Shown here piece after piece: positions 1 through 6,334 of a stretch of DNA of 64,000 bases. The notes under the pieces were generated by a model. The model had not been told where the DNA came from, did no database searches, and worked only from the letters and a program-made list of their open reading frames with translations. Made by a program: the position numbers and the translations under genes. Source of the stretch: Lachnotalea sp041821265 (lineage in GTDB: Bacteria; Bacillota; Clostridia; Lachnospirales; Lachnospiraceae); contig JBGUEQ010000009.1 of the NCBI GenBank assembly GCA_041821265.1, positions 45,419 through 109,418 of the forward strand, read 5' to 3'. Position 1 is the first letter of the stretch. Every line of letters begins with the position of its first letter.

Positions 1-459
1 ATCTTCCGTTATTGACTTAATAGAAGTTGTTGTGTTTTCCCACTTGGTATTGTAAATTTTCTCTAAGGTTAAATATTCCGTCACATCAACTGCTATCTCT
101 GTATATATCTCTTGGATTTTAGCTCTCTTTTCCGCTTTTTTCTTTTCGTCAAACGCGGTTATTTGCTTGTCAATTAATTCAATTGGCGCATCAATAATCT
201 TAATCAAATCATTTGCCTTGGTTTCAAAATCTTTGTAAGGAACTAAACATTGATTTTTAACATCTTTTCGCTTATCATCAATTGCTTTTTTAATTTTTCT
301 TAAGGTAGCAACTTCCCCCTTTGCAATCTGCTTAGTTTCTTCTGTGAATGTGGCATCTTTGTAAAGATCCATTTGCTTTGCCAGGTTCTCTTTTATTTCC
401 TCATAATTAAATTTAATTGCCCCAACCTGTTGATCTACGACTACTTTTAATTCGCTCAT
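1..459 (-). CDS. DUF1351-type phage protein, C-terminus off the window
   Basis: The 153 visible residues begin MSELKVVVDQQVG and are highly charged and lysine-rich, with predicted helical/coiled character. The N-terminal pattern (short beta start, then a KxxLxxxMxxYKD helix and an AxLRKIKKAIDDKRK helix) resembles the DUF1351 family found in early regions of Firmicutes prophages, whose function is not settled. The ATG directly abuts the TAA of the preceding 50-aa gene, so the two are probably translationally coupled. The gene runs through the left window edge, so its length is unknown. The family call is from pattern memory, not a search. Confidence 0.7.
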   Translation of the reverse strand, partial: MSELKVVVDQQVGAIKFNYEEIKENLAKQMDLYKDATFTEETKQIAKGEVATLRKIKKAIDDKRKDVKNQCLVPYKDFETKANDLIKIIDAPIELIDKQITAFDEKKKAEKRAKIQEIYTEIAVDVTEYLTLEKIYNTKWENTTTSIKSITED

Positions 460-612
460 TTATACTTCCTCACTTTCCAATACTTCATTACATTCAAGCT
501 CCGTCATTTTTACAAGGATTTCTCTGTAGATATCTTTTTTATTTTCATCACCATAGAGCGTATTTCTACTTAACTCCTTCATAATCTGGTACCACATTTT
601 CTTATAGTCCAT
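460..612 (-). CDS. Small phage protein, 50 aa, unknown function
   Basis: A short ORF (MDYKKMWYQIMKELSRN start) preceded by GGAGAAAAGGCA, a usable ribosome site. Its TAA immediately precedes the ATG of the DUF1351 gene, so it sits in the same minus-strand early operon. It is acidic at the C-terminus (EVLESEEV) with no recognisable domain. Small proteins of this size and start are common in clostridial prophages, but I do not recognise a named family. Confidence 0.6.
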   Translation of the reverse strand: MDYKKMWYQIMKELSRNTLYGDENKKDIYREILVKMTELECNEVLESEEV

Positions 613-710
613 TGCCTTTTCTCCGTTTCTGTGCTACACTAGCACCATAAAATTTATTTTTAGTTACCTGAACTTATGGAAGCTGTCACTTCTATAAGTT
701 CTTTTTCTTA

Positions 711-830
711 TCATCGCATCCATGCTGCTTGCACAAAATAATAAACACATCTTAGTAATTTAATATTTGTTTCATCGATGCCATCCACAAGACGATGTAT
801 AGCTCTTTTTAATGTATCTGCATTATCCAT
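711..830 (-). CDS. Tiny phage ORF, 39 aa
   Basis: Starts MDNADTLKRAIHRLVDG and ends with TGA at 711-713. A strong AAAGGGG ribosome site lies just upstream. The pattern (short amphipathic helix, then IKLLRCVYYFVQAAW) resembles very small helical proteins seen in phage early operons. No function can be assigned. Coding status rests on the good ribosome site and the operon position only. Confidence 0.5.
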   Translation of the reverse strand: MDNADTLKRAIHRLVDGIDETNIKLLRCVYYFVQAAWMR

Positions 831-847
831 ATTAAAAACCCCTTTCT

Positions 848-863
848 GTTGCACCGGTGCAAC
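848..863. promoter_or_regulatory. Perfect 16-bp palindrome in the phage early operon
   Basis: GTTGCACCGGTGCAAC reads identically on both strands. It lies just downstream of the 32-aa ORF and just upstream of the ribosome site of the 39-aa ORF on the minus strand. It is GC-rich against an AT-rich background. It could be a protein operator or a short mRNA hairpin limiting translation of the 39-aa ORF. There is no T-run, so it is not a standard terminator. Confidence 0.5.
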
Positions 864-865
864 TT

Positions 866-964
866 TTAATTTTCATAAACATGGCCATCATTAATTTGGA
901 CTGTTTGTCCATTTTCCTCATACGCATCAAGAATCTCTTGAATTGTTTTTTCGTCTAAACTCAT
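866..964 (-). CDS. Tiny phage ORF, 32 aa
   Basis: MSLDEKTIQEILDAYEENG start, acidic, ending with TAA at 866-868. Its ATG overlaps the stop of the upstream HTH gene (TAATG), which argues for real translational coupling. The function is not recognised. Confidence 0.5.
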   Translation of the reverse strand: MSLDEKTIQEILDAYEENGQTVQINDGHVYEN

Positions 965-1158
965 TATCTTGTCCTTATCTCCTTTCTCCACGTTTCAAAA
1001 CTCTCCGTATCTACCATCCATTTGCCACCACCGGGTGTCTTGATACCAGGAAAGCCTTTGATTCTTGTATACTGCTTCAATGTCTCTCGGTTAAAACCAA
1101 GTTTATGTAATTCTGTAATGCTCATGATTGGCTTTGGATACTGCATATCTATCACCAC
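964..1158 (-). CDS. Small HTH DNA-binding protein, excisionase/AlpA-like
   Basis: 64 residues. SITELHKLGFNRETLKQY is a MerR/Xis-type winged-helix recognition region, followed by a basic stretch and a C-terminal WRKEIRTR tail. Proteins of this size and shape act as excisionases or early regulators in prophages and ICEs. It is the first gene of the leftward run 964 to 1. A divergent plus-strand promoter (TTGGTA-17-TATAAT) lies just to its right. Excision versus regulatory role cannot be decided from sequence. Confidence 0.65.
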   Translation of the reverse strand: MVIDMQYPKPIMSITELHKLGFNRETLKQYTRIKGFPGIKTPGGGKWMVDTESFETWRKEIRTR

Positions 1159-1162
1159 CTTA

Positions 1163-1191
1163 TTGGTATATTTTGTAATTTGTTATATAAT
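1163..1191 (+). promoter_or_regulatory. Sigma-A-like promoter facing right
   Basis: TTGGTA (1163-1168), 17-bp spacer, TATAAT (1186-1191). A small hairpin TAGCTgagagAGCTA and a strong AAGGGAGG ribosome site follow, then an ATG at 1240 that opens only an 8-codon ORF. The promoter-hairpin-SD-start spacing (~50 bp) matches the promoters at 1467 and 2175. Confidence 0.5.
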
Positions 1192-1239
1192 CTCCTTATA
1201 GCTGAGAGAGCTAAATACTTAAGAAGGGAGGTCATACAT

Positions 1240-1266
1240 ATGGAAGTTATTTGGCTTCGCATGTAA
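1240..1266 (+). other. 8-codon ORF with a strong Shine-Dalgarno site
   Basis: AAGGGAGG is spaced well from an ATG that encodes MEVIWLRM and then TAA. No longer reading frame continues. It may be a leader peptide, a truncated relic of a small gene like those at 1545 and 2253, or chance. Confidence 0.3.
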
Positions 1267-1294
1267 AAGGTGTGTATCGATATAAACAGATACG

Positions 1295-1444
1295 CTAATC
1301 GGTAACCACAAGCACTATGGCAGGACCATTTACTGCAATATCAATATCTTTATGAGGTTCTGCCAAATGTACTTGTACACCTTCACGCTCTTTTAATTCT
1401 TCTACTAATTCGAGTGTCTTGAAATCTTTCAATTTATTTTCCAT
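1295..1444 (-). CDS. BC1881-like phage protein, 49 aa
   Basis: Starts MENKLKDFKTLELVEELKERE and ends VNGPAIVLVVTD. The combination of TLELVEELKEREGV and a hydrophobic GPAIVLVV tail matches the small BC1881-type proteins of Firmicutes prophages as I remember them. AAAGGACAG supplies the ribosome site. Function unknown. Too short for most gene callers. Confidence 0.65.
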   Translation of the reverse strand: MENKLKDFKTLELVEELKEREGVQVHLAEPHKDIDIAVNGPAIVLVVTD

Positions 1445-1466
1445 CTAATCACTGTCCTTTCTCAAT

Positions 1467-1495
1467 TTGATTTTTCTTTATAACTCTCCTATAAT
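1467..1495 (+). promoter_or_regulatory. Sigma-A promoter, copy 1 of a repeated block
   Basis: TTGATT-17-TATAAT, followed by GTAATTA. About 35 bp of this block recurs at 2175-2209 with only the spacer diverged. The -10 end to the start codon is 50 bp in both cases, with a small inverted repeat and a strong SD in between. Confidence 0.6.
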
Positions 1496-1544
1496 GTAAT
1501 TACGGTACTTGTATGCCGAATACTAGAGGAAGGAGAAAATACTT

Positions 1545-1832
1545 ATGACTGAATTTGAATTAAATTTGCTGAAAAACGCATACAATAACTTACTTAATTC
1601 TGGTGATGCTACATCCACTTTTATCGCATTAGATAATGACTTACTTATAAGTGCTCTAAATTCATTCGAATCATTGCAACAATCTAATTACATAGAATTA
1701 TCAAGTGATAATCTTGATAAGGGTGTATTAACAATTGTTAAAAAAGATGGAACTATTAGTGAAGATATTAAATTTATCTATACACTAACTTCATCAGGAA
1801 TTGAGTTTTGTAGAAACAATTTTGACATTTAG
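1545..1832 (+). CDS. Small phage protein, 95 aa, unknown
   Basis: Starts MTEFELNLLKNAYNNLL behind AGGAAGGAG. It runs against the surrounding leftward genes from its own promoter at 1467. The C-terminal half (YTLTSSGIEFCRNNF) resembles the winged-helix end of YjcQ-like or MarR-like small phage proteins, but this is weak. Its N-terminus is similar to the 58-aa protein at 2253 (both M-[ST]-E-x-E-L). Its 3' end overlaps the convergent 57-aa gene by ~39 bp. Confidence 0.6.
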   Translation: MTEFELNLLKNAYNNLLNSGDATSTFIALDNDLLISALNSFESLQQSNYIELSSDNLDKGVLTIVKKDGTISEDIKFIYTLTSSGIEFCRNNFDI

Positions 1833-1967
1833 TTCAACATGATACGAATTTGAACTTTTTATGAATGAAACAGATTGAATATTATTAGCAAAATCTTGTT
1901 CTGACATCTGTTTCAATTCATTTAAAATATCTTTTGAGAATCCTTCTTTGATTTTATCTTGATTCAT
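1794..1967 (-). CDS. Small hypothetical phage protein, 57 aa
   Basis: Starts MNQDKIKEGFSKDILNELKQ with an AAAGGGAG ribosome site. The helical N-terminal half is followed by a beta-like SYHVELNVKIVSTKL segment. It overlaps the convergent 95-aa gene at the 3' end. No family recognised. It lies 13 bp downstream of the excisionase-like gene at 1981 and is probably co-transcribed with it. Confidence 0.5.
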   Translation of the reverse strand: MNQDKIKEGFSKDILNELKQMSEQDFANNIQSVSFIKSSNSYHVELNVKIVSTKLNS

Positions 1968-1980
1968 CTAATCTCCCTTT

Positions 1981-2154
1981 CTATACAGTTGTTTTTCTTG
2001 CTTCCTCAAATGCCGTGAGGTATTCTTCTTTAATTCGATATGATTTTCCAATCTTGATTGCTGAGAGCTGTTTTTTTCGAATCCAATCCCATACGGTAAT
2101 TACTTTCACACCATATCTCTCTGCTACTTCTTCGCATGTGTATAATTTTGTCAA
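1981..2154 (-). CDS. Excisionase-family HTH protein, 57 aa
   Basis: With a TTG start, the product reads MTKLYTCEEVAERYGVKV, then TVWDWIRKKQLSAIKIGK and SYRIKEEYLTAF. This is the classic small MerR/Xis fold: CEEVAERYGV is the first helix-turn-helix and WIRKKQLSAIKIGKSYRI the recognition helix and wing. A GGATGTG ribosome site precedes the TTG. It is missed by ATG-only, 60-aa cut-off callers. Likely recombination directionality factor or early regulator; which of the two HTH genes is the true xis is not decidable here. Confidence 0.75.
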   Translation of the reverse strand: MTKLYTCEEVAERYGVKVITVWDWIRKKQLSAIKIGKSYRIKEEYLTAFEEARKTTV

Positions 2155-2174
2155 TGTGTCACATCCTTTCTTAT

Positions 2175-2203
2175 TTGATTTTTCAGTACTATTCTCCTAT
2201 AAT
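2175..2203 (+). promoter_or_regulatory. Sigma-A promoter, copy 2 of a repeated block
   Basis: TTGATT-17-TATAAT with the same flanking CTCC and GTAATTA as the block at 1467. An inverted repeat CAACTctggcAAGTTG follows and may be an operator or leader hairpin, then GGGAGGTG and the GTG start at 2253, again 50 bp from the -10. Confidence 0.6.
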
Positions 2204-2252
2204 GTAATTATCAACTCTGGCAAGTTGAAATCAAACAAAAGGGAGGTGTGTT

Positions 2253-2429
2253 GTGTCTGAACTTGAATTAAAAATATACGAATCTTTTAAAAGTCGTGAA
2301 CAGTATACTTTGTCTGAGGATATGTCCGTTAGGATTAAAGAATTAGAACTAATTGATTCTTTGGAATCTGATGGAAGTATACGAGTTACTGGTCGCGCTA
2401 TGGGTTTTATTATCGGAACAGCTGACTAA
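2253..2429 (+). CDS. Small phage protein, 58 aa, related at the N-terminus to the one at 1545
   Basis: GTG start behind GGGAGGTG. The product opens MSELELKIYESFKSRE and ends MGFIIGTAD. SEELELK/TEFELN-type starts are shared with the 95-aa protein at 1545, which suggests duplication of a promoter-plus-gene cassette. The 3' end overlaps the convergent 85-aa gene by 20 bp. Function unknown. Confidence 0.55.
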   Translation: MSELELKIYESFKSREQYTLSEDMSVRIKELELIDSLESDGSIRVTGRAMGFIIGTAD

Positions 2430-2667
2430 GGTTCCATTTAATATTTCGTTTTAGATATGCCCATCGTTCTTTCATCACTCGTTTGAATGGTGGGTATACA
2501 TCTTTGATTTCTATTTCCTTCTTTTGTATTTTGGGATTTCCACAATAAACTTCCACATCATAAACCCCTTTAAAAATTGAATAGTGAAACAGGATTGTAT
2601 AGTCTACATCGCCAATCTTGAACCTCATCCACATTTGTTTGAAATCCATTATGTACTTGCGCTTCAC
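2410..2667 (-). CDS. Hypothetical phage protein, 85 aa
   Basis: GTG start (KRKYIMDFKQMWMRFK) with GAAGGGAG upstream; an internal ATG at codon 7 is an alternative. It is basic and aromatic-rich, with alternating DYTILFHYS and YDVEVYCGN strands and a basic C-terminal helix. It is the first leftward gene downstream of the operator-bearing minus promoter at 2854-2882, so it is the most likely first early gene under repressor control. No family recognised. Confidence 0.55.
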   Translation of the reverse strand: MKRKYIMDFKQMWMRFKIGDVDYTILFHYSIFKGVYDVEVYCGNPKIQKKEIEIKDVYPPFKRVMKERWAYLKRNIKWNLSQLFR

Positions 2668-2740
2668 ATAATTCTCCCTTCTTGATTTTTTCGAAACTAT
2701 ACTTTGTCGAATAATGTAATAAATTTTTACATACTTATAG

Positions 2741-2769
2741 TTGCGTATAGCTCGGTTTAGTGATATACT
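2741..2769 (+). promoter_or_regulatory. Rightward promoter with an operator in the spacer
   Basis: TTGCGT (2741-2746), 17 bp, TATACT (2764-2769). The spacer contains AGCTCGGT (2749-2756), the same octamer found in the spacer of the divergent leftward promoter. It probably drives the repressor gene at 2932, leaving a ~155-nt leader. Confidence 0.5.
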
Positions 2770-2904
2770 ATGTTTGCGAAACGAAGTACATCTTTAAAAC
2801 GAAATACATTTAACAAAAATCACTATACTCTCGTACAACCGAGCTATGCATGTAGTATATCTCTTTATACCGAGCTTGTCAATAGCTTATTTCGTTGTGC
2901 CGAG
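2749..2904. promoter_or_regulatory. Operator array of the immunity region
   Basis: Four CCGAG-core sites (one inverted): AGCTCGGT at 2749-2756, ACCGAGCT at 2838-2845 and 2869-2876, and CCGAG at 2900-2904. A second motif, AAACGAARTACAT, occurs at 2779-2791 and 2797-2809, with an inverted relative TATTTCGTT at 2888-2896. Two of the CCGAG sites lie inside -35/-10 spacers of divergent promoters, the expected place for repressor control. Confidence 0.6.
2854..2882 (-). promoter_or_regulatory. Leftward early promoter with an operator in the spacer
   Basis: On the minus strand TTGACA (2877-2882), exact 17-bp spacer, TATACT (2854-2859). The spacer starts with AGCTCGGT, the putative repressor site. 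It is the strongest promoter of the immunity region and points into the leftward early genes. Confidence 0.65.
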
Positions 2905-2931
2905 ATATTTTTTTAAGAAAGAGGTATACTC

Positions 2932-3357
2932 ATGTATGAAATATTTGAAAAACTCTGCAATTCACGTGGAATAACACCTTATAAATTTTGTAAAGACACC
3001 GAGGTGAATTCCTCAACAATTAGCACATGGAAGAAAAATAATTCAATTGCTGGACCTGAACTTTCAAAAAAAGTTTGCGATTATTTCAATGTGTCTCTTG
3101 ACTATCTAATTAATGGAAAAGAACCTGAAAAAAAAGAAACAGCATTAACTCCAAAAGATGAAAGAGACATTTCAAAGAAGCTTAGTGAAACACTTGAGCA
3201 GCTATCCTCAAACAAAGATGGATTAATGTTCGATGGTGAGGCTATGGATGAGGAAACAGTTGAATTATTAAAAATGAGTTTAGAACACGCAATAAAATCT
3301 GCTAAAATAACCGCAAAAAGAAAATATACTCCTAAAAAGTATAAAAAAGACAACTAA
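2932..3357 (+). CDS. XRE-family repressor, ImmR-like
   Basis: 141 aa. Residues ~5-60 form a lambda-type HTH (ITPYKFCKDTEVNSSTISTW is the helix-turn-helix, followed by DYFNVSLDYLINGK). The C-terminal half is charged and lysine-rich with no LexA/CI autoprotease signature, which fits a repressor inactivated by a partner protease rather than by RecA. It is followed 12 bp later by an ImmA-type protease gene, the arrangement known from ICEBs1 and many prophages. The ribosome site is AAGAAAGAGG. It probably binds the CCGAG array upstream and autoregulates. Confidence 0.85.
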   Translation: MYEIFEKLCNSRGITPYKFCKDTEVNSSTISTWKKNNSIAGPELSKKVCDYFNVSLDYLINGKEPEKKETALTPKDERDISKKLSETLEQLSSNKDGLMFDGEAMDEETVELLKMSLEHAIKSAKITAKRKYTPKKYKKDN

Positions 3358-3369
3358 GGATGTGATTGG

Positions 3370-3795
3370 GTGAGTGACATAAGGGGAATTGTAAATAATA
3401 TAAAATCTAAATATAAAACCTCATCACCATATGACTTAGTTAGTGCCATGGATATTCAAATTTGTCGTTGTGAATTAGGTCAAATACATGGGTATTATTA
3501 TAGGGTATTTAGAATAAAACAGATTTTTTTAAATTGTAATTTGAGTAAAACTGAAGAAAAGCTTGTATTATCTCATGAGCTAGGTCACTCCGTGCTTCAT
3601 CCAAATGCAAATACTCCATTTTTAAGAGCCGACACCTATCTTTCCGTTGATAAAATGGAAATCGAAGCTAATAAATTTGCTATAGAGCTGCTAATTTCAG
3701 ATTCGGATTTATTAGAATATTCTGATTACTCATTAGATAAATTATCAGCTATATTTGGGTACCATTCAAAATTAATTGAGCTGAGATTAAAATAG
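3370..3795 (+). CDS. ImmA/IrrE-family zinc metalloprotease (anti-repressor)
   Basis: 141 aa with a GTG start. The gluzincin motif HELGH is at residues 69-73, and a downstream glutamate (MEIEANKFAIELL, ~97-99) is the likely third zinc ligand. In ICEBs1-type elements ImmA cleaves ImmR to induce excision and transfer; that role is inferred here from the pairing. The gene directly follows the repressor gene. The full length and intact motif suggest a functional enzyme even though the integrase beside it is broken. Confidence 0.85.
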   Translation: MSDIRGIVNNIKSKYKTSSPYDLVSAMDIQICRCELGQIHGYYYRVFRIKQIFLNCNLSKTEEKLVLSHELGHSVLHPNANTPFLRADTYLSVDKMEIEANKFAIELLISDSDLLEYSDYSLDKLSAIFGYHSKLIELRLK

Positions 3796-3821
3796 CTTTT
3801 GGCTATTATATATAAAGTAAA

Positions 3822-3851
3822 AACCGCCCAGTACTAGAATACTGAACGGTT
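3822..3851. terminator. Stem-loop between the immunity genes and integrase
   Basis: AACCG-CCCAGTA, loop, TACTGAA-CGGTT. Read on the minus strand it is followed by TTTTTA, so it would stop transcripts coming from the integrase side. On the plus strand it lacks a T-run. It separates immA from int. Confidence 0.45.
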
Positions 3852-3975
3852 CACATAGATGTAACTCGTAAACACAAGGATCACGATATACTCTAATCTC
3901 AACTAGAATTATATCATAATCCTTAAGGTATTTCGAGGGTTATTTTTTATACCCTTTTTTAGAAAGGCTGGCAAT

Positions 3976-5097
3976 ATGGCAAAATATAAAAAACGCGAAG
4001 ATGGAAGGTACCAGGCGAATGTAATAATAGGTTATGATGATAAGGGGAAGCGCATATATGCTCCCACAATATATGCACGTTCTGTTCCGGAACTGGAACG
4101 TCAAAAGGCTGAAATAATGTCACAGGTAAATAAAGGTATCTATGCAAATGACAAGGGACTTACAGTCGGTAAATGGGCGAAAGAATGGATAGTTGCGTAT
4201 AAGAATAACGTTGCTGCAAGCACTTACAAAAATTATAACAATATTATTAAAAATCATCTTACCTCAATAAACAACATCCGCTTAATGGATCTAAGAAAAA
4301 TCGAAGTACAAACCTTAATAAATAGTAAAAGTGATTCACCTGAAATACAACGGATGATTAAAATTACCATAAATCAAATGATTGAAGATGCGATTGATGA
4401 TGGTTTAGTATATAAAAATGTTTGTAGAAGCGTAAAGGTTGGAAGACAAGCAGAATCACAAAAACGAGCATTAACCGATGAAGAAAAACGAGCGATTAAG
4501 AACTGTAATTTTACAGATAAACAGTAAGCATTTATAGACATACTTCTTTACACTGGATTAAGACGTTCTGAAGCATTGGCTTTGTCACGAAAAGATATTG
4601 ATTTTGCTAATCAATACATAATAGTAAATAAATCTTTATCCTGGGCTGGCGGTTCTCATATAAAAGAACCCAAGACAGTTAAATCTAATAGACGTGTCAA
4701 TATACCAAATAGCCTGTCTAAGACATTAAAACAATACATTAGTACAATTGATACTATTTATCTTTTTACAGGTCAAAATGGCGGTCTTATGAGTGATGCA
4801 ACGTTCAAAAGATTCTGGAATGACATATTTAATAAAATAAATTGTGAACTTGGTGGAACCCCTAAAGTGATGTATCAAAATAAAGTGGTTGATCACGGTA
4901 TACAAGCCACTACCTTGACGCCTCATATATTTAGACATAATTATGCTACTATCTTATTTTATGGCGACGTCGATATAAAGGAAGCACAAAGACTATTAGG
5001 ACATTCAAGTATAAAAGTTACTTTGGAAATTTATACTCATTTAATGGAGGATAAAACTGATTTGAATGATAAACTTGATAATATCATGTGTATTTAG
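3976..5097 (+). pseudogene. Tyrosine recombinase (phage-type integrase) with an in-frame stop
   Basis: The frame is continuous for 373 codons except a TAA at 4525-4527 (codon 184), between FTDKQ and AFIDILLYTGLRRSEAL. The sequence CAG-TAA-GCA suggests a former CAA. Upstream are the AP2-like arm-binding and SAM-like core-binding domains (KWAKEWIVAYKNNVAASTYKNY). Downstream the catalytic set is intact: Arg ~196, HxxR at 317-320, His 343, Tyr 353. A truncated 183-aa product has no catalytic residues, so the element should be locked in place unless the stop is suppressed or translation reinitiates at the internal ATG (codon 201), which lacks the catalytic Arg. Insertion beside tRNA-Thr fits the family. 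Confidence 0.9.
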
Positions 5098-5112
5098 CCA
5101 AAATGCATAAAA

Positions 5113-5249
5113 TTGACTAACTCCGTATATTTAAAACACGCTAGAGCCCTTGTTATCACTTGGTTTTCTGACTAACCATTTGACTAACTTGGGCTCATTT
5201 TTGTATGTAAATTGTCTGACAATTTGTGACTGACTAACCATTGACTAAC
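5113..5249 (+). repeat. Five TGACTAAC repeats after the integrase gene
   Basis: TGACTAAC occurs at 5114-5121, 5169-5176, 5181-5188, 5231-5238 and 5242-5249. The last four form two pairs with 11-12 bp spacing, about one helical turn. Directly repeated octamers between int and the tRNA end are what arm-type integrase sites of an attachment region look like. The matching element end lies outside the window, so this is inference. Confidence 0.55.
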
Positions 5250-5283
5250 TCTATTTCACACAATTTCAATATATTACAGATAA

Positions 5284-5326
5284 TAATAAAAAAGCTCCAA
5301 TCCCTTGCCATTACTGGGATTGAAGC
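5284..5326 (-). terminator. Rho-independent terminator of tRNA-Thr
   Basis: On the minus strand GCTTCAATCCC, an 11-nt loop and GGGATTGGAGC are followed by TTTTTTATT. It sits just beyond the 3' end of the tRNA. Confidence 0.8.
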
Positions 5327-5348
5327 CAATTTACTGTGTTTTTCATTA

Positions 5349-5421
5349 AGCTGTTAACGAGAGTCGAACTCGTGACCTCAACACTACCAATGTTGCGCTC
5401 TACCACCTGAGCTATAACAGC
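5349..5421 (-). tRNA. tRNA-Thr (anticodon GGT)
   Basis: A cloverleaf folds with acceptor GCTGTTA/TAACAGC, D-arm GCTC..GAGC, anticodon stem CAACA/TGTTG with loop TTGGTAG (anticodon GGT), and T-arm ACGAG-TTCGACT-CTCGT. No CCA is encoded. It stands alone between the prophage-like element and sigH. As the nearest tRNA to the integrase it is the probable integration landmark, though the repeats stop ~100 bp short of its 3' end. Confidence 0.95.
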
Positions 5422-5442
5422 ACTTTTACAATAACCTTGTAT

Positions 5443-5471
5443 AATATATTATATTCTTAGATAAAAGTCAA
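5443..5471 (-). promoter_or_regulatory. Promoter of tRNA-Thr
   Basis: Minus strand TTGACT (5466-5471), 17-bp spacer, TATATT (5443-5448), about 22 bp before the mature 5' end. Confidence 0.6.
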
Positions 5472-5618
5472 TAGTTATTGTCGAAAAATTAAAGTTTATA
5501 ACTGTCTGTTATGACTAAAAAATTTATAGTTGCCCTGTTTATCTTAAAAATATTAATTTCTGCAGCAAAGCACTGACATCAAAATCCAAAAGCCACAACT
5601 CTGCAAAATCATCCCCCT

Positions 5619-6227
5619 TTATTTTAATACCGCACTTAATTTACTTCGAATTCTTTGAATTGCATTATCAACTGATTTGGGAGTACGCTCCAATATTTCT
5701 GCTATTTGAGAATAGGTAACTCCAGCAATATACAATTCAATAACTTCCTTTTCAAATCCACTTAATCTCTCGTGTAATTGTTCTTCTATAAATCCTTCAT
5801 TTTCCTTGTCAATAAATAATTCTTCTGGATTCATGTCATTTGGAGAATAAACATTATTCATTAGTATTGCATTTTCGCTGTCTTCTTCTGATATTCCCGA
5901 ATATAGCGAAACATAAGTATTAAGAGGAATGTGCTTTTTTCTTTTGGAAGCGTGGATTGCGGTATACATTTGCCGTGAAATACATAAATCAGCAAAGGTA
6001 AAAAAGGAGGCATCTTTATCGCTATCGTAATCTCTTACTGCCTTAAATAGCCCTATCATACCTTCTTGTATCAAATCGTCATTATCTCCGCCTATAATAA
6101 ACATTTCACGCGCTTTTTTTCTTACAAAATTCTTGTATTTTTCCATCAGATAATCAACAACTTGATTATTTCCATCATGTGCTAAATTAATAAGTTGTTC
6201 ATCACTTATTTGGTTGTAATTATCCAC
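5619..6227 (-). CDS. sigH: RNA polymerase sigma-H, sporulation/stationary phase
   Basis: 202 aa sigma-70 family protein. Region 2 is seen in IQEGMIGLFKAVRDYDSDKD and FFTFADLCISRQMYTAIHAS; region 4 in EVIELYIAGVTYSQIAEILERT with PKSVDNAIQRIRSKL as the recognition helix. The gene order sigH-rlmB-mrnC-cysS is the conserved Firmicutes arrangement, which supports sigma-H rather than an ECF factor. A 49-nt inverted repeat lies upstream (6262-6310). Length agrees with Bacillus/Clostridium SigH (~210 aa). Confidence 0.92.
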   Translation of the reverse strand: MDNYNQISDEQLINLAHDGNNQVVDYLMEKYKNFVRKKAREMFIIGGDNDDLIQEGMIGLFKAVRDYDSDKDASFFTFADLCISRQMYTAIHASKRKKHIPLNTYVSLYSGISEEDSENAILMNNVYSPNDMNPEELFIDKENEGFIEEQLHERLSGFEKEVIELYIAGVTYSQIAEILERTPKSVDNAIQRIRSKLSAVLK

Positions 6228-6261
6228 ACACTCACCCTCATTTCAAAAACTTATCCTCATT

Positions 6262-6310
6262 TTAACACGTATGATTCCACTCTCTTGCAAGGGTGAAATC
6301 ATAGTGTTAA
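6262..6310. repeat. Inverted repeat between rlmB and sigH
   Basis: TTAACAC..ATGATT..CAC pairs with GTG..AATCAT..GTGTTAA around a short loop. There is no T-run on either side, so it is not a standard terminator. It could be a leader hairpin in read-through transcripts into sigH or an operator. Confidence 0.45.
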
Positions 6311-6334
6311 GACAAAAATCTTGTTTTCAACCTA

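Noticed and set aside
2015..2260. 81-aa plus-strand ORF
   Set aside because: Overlaps the excisionase-like gene on the other strand and ends inside the start region of the better-supported ORF at 2253.
5540..5618. Short minus-strand coding-like stretch after sigH (GDDFAELWLLDFDVSALL)
   Set aside because: No start codon at a proper distance from the AGGGGG; probably chance or leader-like sequence past the sigH stop.
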